Below, piece by piece: positions 1-4,920 of a stretch of 6,058 nucleotides of DNA. Below the pieces are notes generated by a model. The model searched no databases, was not told where the DNA came from, and worked only from the letters and a program-made list of their open reading frames with translations. Source of the DNA: Chloroflexota bacterium (GTDB lineage: Bacteria; Chloroflexota; Anaerolineae; Anaerolineales; UBA4823); assembly GCA_021849525.1 (NCBI GenBank), contig JAJZSS010000119.1, positions 1-6,058 of the forward strand, read 5' to 3'. Numbering within the stretch: position 1 is the stretch's first letter; each line of letters opens with the position of its first letter. The translations under genes and the position numbers were made by a program.

Positions 1-1
1 T

Positions 2-148
2 TATACGGAGCTCTTTCAGCAGCTGCGCCGGGTTTATGGTTGGGGATTTAATGATCTGACCTTTGAGAATTTTATGGGGGTGGCCTTTGACCTGGCCGCA
101 GCAGGGGTAAAGCCGGCCGATGAAGAGGTAGAGCCGGGCGGGGTTTAG
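2..148 (+). CDS. C-terminal end of an unidentified protein (5' truncated by the window)
   Basis: An open frame enters from the left edge and gives 48 residues before a TAG stop. The visible end reads as a soluble, mixed aromatic/acidic tail: YTELFQQLRRVYGW, then a stretch with FNDLTFENFMGVAFDL, then a loose Ala/Pro/Glu/Gly-rich end. I do not recognise the family and no catalytic motif is visible. The evidence for coding is the uninterrupted frame up to its stop, the sensible amino-acid composition, and the tail-to-tail junction: its stop codon overlaps the stop of the convergent glutamate racemase gene by 4 bp (145-148). There is therefore no room for a dedicated intergenic terminator between the two. 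Any function would have to be read from the missing upstream part. Confidence 0.6.
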   Translation, partial: YTELFQQLRRVYGWGFNDLTFENFMGVAFDLAAAGVKPADEEVEPGGV

Positions 149-981
149 CAAAAACGCAGCTGGTCTGCCTGCCAGCAGAGTGGTTCGACCGGCGCGGTCT
201 GATTCAGATAGCAGGGCAGCAGCTGCTGCAGATCGGCCGGGCTGCCGGTGGTCAGCAGGCGAACAGCCTGGCCGAATGACCGCCCCGGGCTGGATAGATT
301 GAGAGCCTGGCGGCTTATAAGCACCCGCTGCACCTGGCGGGCGATGGCGGGAGCGGGGTCGATCACGCGCACAGCCGGTCCAACAATCTCCTGAATCAGA
401 GGAATGACAAAAGGATAGTGGGTGCAGCCCAAAACGACAGTGTCGATCCCCTGCCGGAGCATGGGGATTAAAGCGCTTTCGAGGATAGCGCGGGTGGCGG
501 GGCCAGCCAGATTTCCGGCTTCGATTTGCTCAACCAACCCGGGGCAGGCATCCTGATAAATTTCAACACCGCGGGCGAAGCGTTCGACGACCGAGGCATA
601 CAGTTTGCCCTGGAAAGTCGCCGGGGTCGCCAGCACGCCGACGCGCCCGCTGTGAGTATGCTCTGCGGCGGGCTTGACGGCTGGCTCCATCCCTACAAAG
701 GGCAGGTCGGGGAACTCCTGGCGTAGATAGTGCAGCGCGGCTGCCGAAGCCGTATTGCAGGCCACGACGATTATTTTGGCTCCCTGTTGGATCAGAAAAT
801 GGGATATGGCACGGGAAAATGCGCGTACTTCTTCCAGTGGGCGCGGCCCGTAGGGAACGTGCGCCTGGTCGGCGAGGTACAGGATACTTTCTGCCGGCAG
901 CTCAGTGCGGATGGCGCGTAAAACGGAAAGTCCGCCGACGCCGGAGTCAAAGATGCCAATGGGGGAAGCGTCCGCGCTCAT
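145..981 (-). CDS. murI: Glutamate racemase MurI
   Basis: Cytoplasmic cofactor-independent enzyme that interconverts L- and D-glutamate, supplying D-Glu to MurD for peptidoglycan stem peptides. The 278-residue product has the Asp/Glu racemase signature throughout: IGIFDSGVGGLSV near the N-terminus (Asp12, Ser13), VPYG at 43-46, VVACNTAS with the first catalytic Cys at 75, and VLGCTHYP with the second catalytic Cys at 186 followed by His188. Both thiols of the two-base mechanism are present and the length is normal. The frame is open 31 codons further upstream, but that extension lies inside the preceding gene and resembles no racemase N-terminus. ATG at 981 has a good Shine-Dalgarno (AGAGGAG, 8 nt away). 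The gene overlaps the upstream amidotransferase-like gene by 4 bp (ATGA), so translational coupling is likely. Confidence 0.95.
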   Translation of the reverse strand: MSADASPIGIFDSGVGGLSVLRAIRTELPAESILYLADQAHVPYGPRPLEEVRAFSRAISHFLIQQGAKIIVVACNTASAAALHYLRQEFPDLPFVGMEPAVKPAAEHTHSGRVGVLATPATFQGKLYASVVERFARGVEIYQDACPGLVEQIEAGNLAGPATRAILESALIPMLRQGIDTVVLGCTHYPFVIPLIQEIVGPAVRVIDPAPAIARQVQRVLISRQALNLSSPGRSFGQAVRLLTTGSPADLQQLLPCYLNQTAPVEPLCWQADQLRFC

Positions 982-1715
982 TCCACCGGCTCCTCTACCC
1001 TGGCAGCTGCCAGAATGAAAGCCCGAAAGATGCGGCGCATCGCAGGATCTGCGCGCAGCCATTCCGGGTGCCATTGGACGGCCAAACCAAAGGGATGCCC
1101 GGGTAATTCCAGTGCTTCCAGAATACCATCCTCTGCGGTTGCTGTTGCCTGGAGGCCGGGTGCAAGCTGGCGGACGCCCTGGTGATGCAGGCTGTTTACC
1201 TGAACCGTCTCGGCTTGCAGGAGGCCTGACAGCCGGCTGCCAGGGTGGACCCGCACGGTGTGCGCCTGGAAACTGCGGGGGTAGCCGGGGAAATACTGGT
1301 GCCGTTGGGCGGCGGGATGCTGGTCCAGGATATCTTCATAGAGCGTCCCACCCAGGCTGATATTAATGACCTGAAATCCACGGCAAATACCCAGGAAAGG
1401 CTGCCGGCGCCGCACAACCTGCTGTACCAGCCAGAGCTCAATCCCGTCGCGATCGGGATCGACCTCGTCTACCAGGGGATGAGCCTGGCTGCCATAGGTT
1501 TCTGGCTGGACATCTCCACCGCCGGAGAACAGGATCCCATCCAGACGCTCCAGGTAAGTGTTCAAAGTATTCTCATCTGCCCCCAAGGGAAGCAGAACCG
1601 GCGCTCCTCCGGCCTGAGCGATGGCCTCGGCGTAGGCGCGGGCTGCCGAGAATAAAGGCACGGCGCGGTTGGTCGCGCTGCGGAAAGTGGTGATCCCGAT
1701 CAATGGCTGGCGCAT
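978..1715 (-). CDS. Class I glutamine amidotransferase-like hydrolase (gamma-glutamyl-GABA hydrolase family, peptidase C26)
   Basis: A 245-residue cytoplasmic protein of the PuuD/peptidase C26 family, whose characterised members cleave gamma-glutamyl amide bonds, for example gamma-glutamyl-GABA in putrescine breakdown. Seen in the sequence: an N-terminal PLIGIT strand, DGILFSGGGDVQP at 59-71 (family oxyanion-side loop), FLGICRGFQ with nucleophile Cys111, the NSLHHQGV segment at 174-181, and AVQWHPEW with His216 and Glu218 completing the Cys-His-Glu triad. Length fits a stand-alone amidase, with no synthetase domain fused. The start ATG at 1715 has AGGAAC about 6 nt upstream. Its stop overlaps the murI start, and no other putrescine genes (puuA, puuB, puuC) are in view. 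The substrate is therefore open: gamma-glutamyl-GABA, another gamma-glutamyl amine, or a murI-related glutamyl compound. The family call is firm and the substrate is not. Confidence 0.9.
   Translation of the reverse strand: MRQPLIGITTFRSATNRAVPLFSAARAYAEAIAQAGGAPVLLPLGADENTLNTYLERLDGILFSGGGDVQPETYGSQAHPLVDEVDPDRDGIELWLVQQVVRRRQPFLGICRGFQVINISLGGTLYEDILDQHPAAQRHQYFPGYPRSFQAHTVRVHPGSRLSGLLQAETVQVNSLHHQGVRQLAPGLQATATAEDGILEALELPGHPFGLAVQWHPEWLRADPAMRRIFRAFILAAARVEEPVE
990..996 (-). promoter_or_regulatory. Ribosome binding site that fixes the murI start
   Basis: Reading the minus strand, AGAGGAG lies 8 nt before the ATG at 981. It sits within the last codons of the upstream amidotransferase-like gene. 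It supports the internal ATG rather than the longer in-frame start at 1074. Confidence 0.7.
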
Positions 1716-1734
1716 AAAGTGTTCCTAGGAATTG

Positions 1735-1764
1735 ATTTTAACCCGGAACGAACAAAAGGCGCAA
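1735..1764 (-). promoter_or_regulatory. Weak candidate promoter for the amidotransferase-murI unit
   Basis: On the minus strand TTGCGC (1764-1759) and TAAAAT (1740-1735) are separated by 18 bp. The -35 half lies inside the rplS terminator stem, so start and stop signals would overlap. A start near 1728 would leave a short leader carrying the Shine-Dalgarno. The -35 match is only partial. The main argument is that the rplS terminator leaves the pair needing its own promoter. Confidence 0.3.
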
Positions 1765-1783
1765 CACCTCGCGGAGCTGCGCC
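1751..1783 (-). terminator. Intrinsic terminator of rplS
   Basis: On the minus strand an inverted repeat with outer arms GGCGCA (1783-1778) and TGCGCC (1763-1758), plus a few inner G-C pairs, is followed directly by TTTTGTT (1757-1751). It starts 27 bp after the rplS stop codon and precedes the amidotransferase-like gene. It has a GC-rich stem and a T tract in the right orientation. The T tract is short, so readthrough is possible. Confidence 0.7.
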
Positions 1784-1809
1784 ATAAGTCAGGCAATTAG
1801 CCGAACTGC

Positions 1810-2157
1810 TTAGGAAAAACGCTGCTTGAGCCGGGCGCTCTTACCCCGCCGGTCGCGCAGGTAATAGAGCTGGGCGCGGCGGACGGTGGAATGGCGTTCG
1901 ACCAGTACTTTCTCGATGCGCGGCGAGCGCAGCATAAAGGTGCGCTCCACGCCGATGCCGTTGCTGGCAACGCGGCGGACGGTGAAATTACCGCCATTGG
2001 CGCCGCTGCGTTTGCGGATGATCGTGCCGCGGAATTCCTGGACCCGCTCATTGGCGCCTTCTTTGATGCGCAGGAAAACCTTCACCAGGTCGCCAGAGTG
2101 AAGATCGGGGATATTGGTGTTTACAGGTGCCTCAACGGCTTTTAGTAGGTCGCTCAT
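1810..2157 (-). CDS. rplS: 50S ribosomal protein L19
   Basis: L19 is a large-subunit protein located at the interface with the 30S subunit. The 115-residue product carries the family's main blocks: EFRGTIIRKR at 41-50, FTVRRVASNGIGVERTF at 58-74, and the basic C-terminus with VRRAQLYYLRDRRGKSAR at 92-109. Length matches bacterial L19. A TTG two codons upstream (2163) is in frame. I chose the ATG at 2157 because AAGGA (2172-2168) lies 10 nt before the ATG but only 4 nt before the TTG. The gene looks monocistronic: it has its own promoter and leader upstream, a terminator downstream, and a divergent kinase gene behind it. rplS usually follows trmD in rpsP-rimM-trmD-rplS clusters, and none of those genes is here. 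Confidence 0.97.
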   Translation of the reverse strand: MSDLLKAVEAPVNTNIPDLHSGDLVKVFLRIKEGANERVQEFRGTIIRKRSGANGGNFTVRRVASNGIGVERTFMLRSPRIEKVLVERHSTVRRAQLYYLRDRRGKSARLKQRFS

Positions 2158-2167
2158 GTTCAATCAA

Positions 2168-2172
2168 TCCTT
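2168..2172 (-). promoter_or_regulatory. Ribosome binding site of rplS
   Basis: AAGGA on the minus strand, 10 nt from the ATG at 2157 and 4 nt from the competing TTG at 2163. The spacing is slightly long for the ATG but too short for the TTG, so it decides the start. Confidence 0.6.
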
Positions 2173-2243
2173 GCACAAATTTAAAATTGCTGCTAAATAT
2201 AGCGCTGCGAACAGGTATTTTCAAGCTCTCTATACACCACAAA

Positions 2244-2258
2244 GCCGCCATTGGCGGC
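2244..2258 (-). promoter_or_regulatory. Hairpin at the 5' end of the rplS leader
   Basis: A perfect inverted repeat with 7-base arms around one centre base (GCCGCCA / TGGCGGC). In RNA it would fold as a 6-bp G-C stem with a 3-nt loop. It begins only a few nucleotides after the predicted rplS start site, at the head of a leader of about 105 nt. The run after it on the minus strand is TTTGTGG, too poor in T for a convincing terminator. A 5'-end stabilising stem or a ribosomal-protein autoregulatory element are both possible. Neither is shown. Confidence 0.45.
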
Positions 2259-2268
2259 GCGGGTTGAA

Positions 2269-2298
2269 ATTATACCATGTGGATTTAGATTTGTACAA
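2269..2298 (-). promoter_or_regulatory. rplS promoter with extended -10
   Basis: On the minus strand a perfect TATAAT (2274-2269) is preceded by TGG, giving the TGnTATAAT extended -10. A partial -35 lies upstream: TTGTAC (2298-2293) with an 18-bp spacer, or TGTACA (2297-2292) with 17 bp. Transcription would begin near 2260-2264. The -35 half falls within the palindrome TTGTACAA (2291-2298), which reads the same on both strands. Confidence 0.7.
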
Positions 2299-2316
2299 CA
2301 GTTTTCCGGATTTAGA
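2281..2316. repeat. Short direct repeat in the rplS/kinase intergenic region
   Basis: GGATTTAGA occurs at 2281-2289 and again at 2308-2316, 27 bp apart, on either side of the palindrome TTGTACAA (2291-2298). The left copy is in the rplS promoter spacer. It could be an operator pair or a chance repeat in AT-richer promoter DNA. Confidence 0.35.
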
Positions 2317-2364
2317 AAAAAAGCTGCGGGACTCCCGGTAGATGATACTGGGCTGTTCTCACGG

Positions 2365-2370
2365 TATAAT
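2365..2370 (+). promoter_or_regulatory. -10 element of a probable leaderless promoter for the kinase-parAB operon
   Basis: A perfect TATAAT ends 6 bp before the kinase ATG at 2377. Usual -10 to +1 spacing puts transcription start on or next to the A of the ATG. No Shine-Dalgarno is visible upstream of that ATG, which agrees with a leaderless mRNA. No clear -35 is seen at 16-18 bp, so the call rests on the -10 and its position. Confidence 0.55.
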
Positions 2371-2376
2371 ACGTCC

Positions 2377-3225
2377 ATGCTTAACCTGAAACCCCTCGAA
2401 GCGGTGGATTATTTAATTATTGGTCATCTGACGGTTGACCTGACGCCGGAAGGACCACGCCTGGGCGGCACTGCACTGTACTCCGGGCTGACTGCCCGTG
2501 CCCTGGGGCTGCGGGTAGGGATAGTCACCAGCTGGGCGGATGAAATCCCATTGGGCACGCTTGGCGACATCCCGGTTGCCAGCTATCCAGCCGAGCACAG
2601 CACCACCTTTCGAAATGAGTATACGCCTCAGGGGCGCCAGCAAACGCTCCTGCACGTCGCCTCCGCTCTGGACCTGTACCAGGTACCGGAAGTCTGGCGG
2701 TCTGCGCCGATCGTGCACCTGGCGCCGGTGGCGCAGGAAGTCGAGCCGAGCCTCGTGCGTAGTTTTCCTTCGGCGCTGGTCGGGGTAACCCCACAGGGCT
2801 GGATGCGTTCGTGGGACCCGGTGGGGCGCGTGGGGGTGGCGGAATGGCCCGAGGCGGATTTTGTACTCAGCCGCAGCGGGGCAGCAATCCTCAGCATCGA
2901 AGATGTGGGTCACAACGAAGAGCGGATTGAAGAGATCGCCGCTTCCAGCCGGGTGCTGGCGGTGACCGAAGCCGCCCAGGGGGCGCGTCTCTACTGGAAT
3001 GGGGATGTGCGGCGATTTCGACCGCCGCAGGTTCAGGAAGTGGACCCCACCGGCGCGGGGGATGTTTTTGCCGCGGCCTTTTTCTCCCGCCTGTATGTTA
3101 CCCGCGACCCGTGGGAAGCCACCCGTTTTGCGACTTACCTGTCAGCCATGTCAGTTACCCGCCCTGGTTTGGAGGGGATCCCTACACTCCAGGAAATCGA
3201 AGAAGGACTTGTGCAAGTTATCTAA
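2377..3225 (+). CDS. PfkB/ribokinase-family kinase (short, divergent)
   Basis: A 282-residue cytoplasmic protein of the PfkB family, which phosphorylates sugars, nucleosides or related alcohols with ATP. Seen: the N-terminal strand DYLIIGHLTVDL (11-22), the glycine motif RLGGTALYSGLTARALGLRVG (28-48), a lid-like FRNEYTPQGRQQTL (78-91), and the C-terminal signature DPTGAGDVFAAAF (223-235) with the presumed general base Asp229. Unusual points: the segment after the first motif is short (TSWADEIPLGTLGDIP), and the mid-protein NxxE motif that normally helps place Mg-ATP is not recognisable (ADFVLSRSGAAIL at 160-172). The frame is open upstream to 2251, but the family N-terminus begins just after Met at 2377, so I chose that start. 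It leads a tight gene run, 8 bp before parA. The substrate cannot be named. Confidence 0.85.
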   Translation: MLNLKPLEAVDYLIIGHLTVDLTPEGPRLGGTALYSGLTARALGLRVGIVTSWADEIPLGTLGDIPVASYPAEHSTTFRNEYTPQGRQQTLLHVASALDLYQVPEVWRSAPIVHLAPVAQEVEPSLVRSFPSALVGVTPQGWMRSWDPVGRVGVAEWPEADFVLSRSGAAILSIEDVGHNEERIEEIAASSRVLAVTEAAQGARLYWNGDVRRFRPPQVQEVDPTGAGDVFAAAFFSRLYVTRDPWEATRFATYLSAMSVTRPGLEGIPTLQEIEEGLVQVI

Positions 3226-3233
3226 GAGAGGCT

Positions 3234-4025
3234 ATGGCGCGTATCTATACATTCGTCAATCAAAAAGGGGGTGTGGGCAAAACAACCACAGCCATCAACC
3301 TCGGCGCTTATCTGGCCAATTATGGGCAGCGTGTCTTGCTGGTAGACCTGGACCCTCAGGCCAATGCGACTTCATGCCTGAAAATTGATAAGAATTCGGT
3401 GCGCGGTGGAACCTATGATGTCCTGATCGGCAATTCGCTGCCCGGGGCGTACATCCTGCACAACCCGCGCTTGAAGATGTCACTCCTGCCGGCCTCGTCT
3501 GCACTGGCAGGTGCGGAGGTAGAGCTGGTTTCGGAGCTGGCGCGTGAGACCCGCCTGAAAAAGGCTATCTCCCAGCTGCAGGAGCGCTATGACTATATTT
3601 TGATCGATTGTCCGCCGTCCCTGGGCTTGCTGACGCTGAATGGCCTGGTGGCTGCGCAGGATGGAGTCATTATCCCCGTGCAGTGCGAGTACCTGGCGCT
3701 GGAAGGCCTGAGCCAGCTGACCAGCACCCTGAATCGGGTGCGCAGCGCCCTCTTCCCAGAGCTGCGGGTGCGCGGGGTGGTGATGACCATGTTCGATGCC
3801 CGCACGAAACTGGCGAATGATGTGGTGGGTGAAGTCCAGACATACTTCCCTGCCCTGGTCTTCAAAGCGGTAATTCCCCGCAGCGTGCGTCTGGCAGAGG
3901 CACCCTCCTATGGCCAGCCAATCAGCGTTTACGCCCCAGCTTCCACGGGTGCCGAGGCTTATGCAGCCCTGGCGCGGGAAGTTTTAGCCGGAGATGGCCT
4001 GCCCATCCCCATCCCACAGGTCTAG
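3234..4025 (+). CDS. parA: Chromosome-partitioning ATPase ParA (Soj)
   Basis: A 263-residue deviant Walker-A ATPase that binds nucleoid DNA non-specifically as an ATP dimer and moves or regulates ParB-bound origins. Seen: KGGVGKTTT at 11-19 with signature Lys11 and P-loop Lys16, LLVDLDPQANAT at 35-46 (Walker A', Asp38 and Asp40), YILIDCPPSLG at 121-131 (Walker B, Asp125), VVMTMFDARTKLANDV at 182-197, and the C-terminal IPRSVRLAEAPSYGQPI block at 214-230. All are typical of chromosomal Soj-type proteins with no N-terminal HTH, unlike the larger plasmid P1-type ParA. The start at 3234 puts MARIYTFVNQKGG at the usual position. The frame is open further upstream only within the kinase gene. The Shine-Dalgarno is a close-spaced GAGAGG. 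The gene sits 8 bp after the kinase and 12 bp before parB. Confidence 0.95.
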   Translation: MARIYTFVNQKGGVGKTTTAINLGAYLANYGQRVLLVDLDPQANATSCLKIDKNSVRGGTYDVLIGNSLPGAYILHNPRLKMSLLPASSALAGAEVELVSELARETRLKKAISQLQERYDYILIDCPPSLGLLTLNGLVAAQDGVIIPVQCEYLALEGLSQLTSTLNRVRSALFPELRVRGVVMTMFDARTKLANDVVGEVQTYFPALVFKAVIPRSVRLAEAPSYGQPISVYAPASTGAEAYAALAREVLAGDGLPIPIPQV

Positions 4026-4037
4026 GATAGGTGGTGT

Positions 4038-4895
4038 ATGTCGCGTAGAACTGGCCTTGGTCGCGGTCTCGATGCATTGATCCCGGGGGGTGAGAATCAT
4101 TCCCGGGGGATGGGCGTGGAATGGATTGCAGTCGAGCGGATTGCGCCAAACCCGCGCCAGCCGCGCAGCGATTTTGATCCAGCAGCTCTGGCCGAGCTGG
4201 CGGAATCGATCCGCGAGCATGGCATCCTGCAGCCTCTGATCGTCAGCACGGGTGACCAACCTGGGATGTTCATCCTGATCGCCGGCGAGCGCCGGCTGCT
4301 GGCGGCGCGCCAGCTGGGCCTGGATAAAGTCCCGGTCATCGTACGCGAGGCCAGTGAGCAGGAGCATCTGGAGCTGGCATTGATCGAAAATTTGCAGCGC
4401 GCCAACCTGAATCCCCTGGAAGCTGCCGAAGCCTACCGGCAGCTGTCCGATGAATTCAAACTCTCCCACGAAGAAATCGCCATGCAGGTCGGTAAAAAAC
4501 GCTCCACGGTGACCAATACCTTGCGCCTGCTCAATCTGCCGGCAGTGGTGCGCCAGGCGCTTGTCGACGGGCGGATCAGTGAAGGGCATGCGCGCAATTT
4601 ACTGGCGCTGTCCACGCCGCAGGCTCAGGAAGCCGCCTTACAAACCATTCTGGCCAAAGATTTGAGTGTGCGCCAGACAGAAGAGCTGGTGCGGATGCTC
4701 AACGGGCAAAAACACACCCGCCCCCAGCGCCAGGGACCCGGTCCAGAAGTTCTGGCACTCGAAGAACGCCTGCGCGCCAGCCTGGGCACACGGGTCACCC
4801 TCAAGCAGCGCCGCAAGGGCGGCACGCTGGTGATCCATTATTACTCAGATGAAGAGTTAGATGCCCTGGTCGGGCGGATCACCGGAATCGACTGA
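4038..4895 (+). CDS. parB: Chromosome-partitioning protein ParB (Spo0J), CTP-dependent parS-binding clamp
   Basis: A 285-residue protein that loads at parS sites and spreads along DNA as a CTP-gated sliding clamp, recruiting ParA and often SMC. Domains seen in order: a basic N-terminal RRTGLGRGLDALIP (3-16), the ParA-contacting peptide typical of chromosomal ParBs; an N-terminal nucleotide-binding domain with NPRQPR (38-43), AGERRLLAAR (82-91) and ENLQRANLNPLEAA (117-130); a helix-turn-helix around 142-165 (LSHEEIAMQVGKKRSTVTNTLRLL) followed by RISEGHARNLL (179-189); a short Pro/Gln-rich linker near 224-237; and a C-terminal dimerisation part ending in LDALVGRITGID. The length is typical. The start ATG is preceded by AGGTGG, 3 nt away, which is close. 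It follows parA by 12 bp, so the pair is a standard parAB unit. No parS is seen in this window. Confidence 0.95.
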   Translation: MSRRTGLGRGLDALIPGGENHSRGMGVEWIAVERIAPNPRQPRSDFDPAALAELAESIREHGILQPLIVSTGDQPGMFILIAGERRLLAARQLGLDKVPVIVREASEQEHLELALIENLQRANLNPLEAAEAYRQLSDEFKLSHEEIAMQVGKKRSTVTNTLRLLNLPAVVRQALVDGRISEGHARNLLALSTPQAQEAALQTILAKDLSVRQTEELVRMLNGQKHTRPQRQGPGPEVLALEERLRASLGTRVTLKQRRKGGTLVIHYYSDEELDALVGRITGID

Positions 4896-4920
4896 ATTTA
4901 CCCCAGGAAAATTAGCCCTC

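Noticed and set aside
149..175. A + strand terminator after the first gene (GCTGG/CCAGC stem)
   Set aside because: It has a weak 5-bp stem with an 8-nt loop, no T tract follows, and it lies inside murI.
982..1074. An N-terminal extension of MurI by 31 residues
   Set aside because: The extension overlaps the end of the upstream gene and has no racemase similarity. The ATG at 981 has a well-spaced Shine-Dalgarno and an ATGA overlap.
2312..2337. A minus-strand terminator (CGGG/CCCG stem, then a run of seven T)
   Set aside because: The stem is only 4 bp, CAGC separates it from the T run, and no minus-strand gene ends upstream of it.
2251..2376. An upstream start for the kinase at 2251
   Set aside because: The added 42 residues resemble no PfkB N-terminus and would run through the rplS promoter and the TATAAT at 2365.
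3984..4589. A 201-codon minus-strand open frame opposite the parA end and parB
   Set aside because: It is antisense to the strongly supported parA/parB genes, and its composition looks like a reversed-frame shadow.
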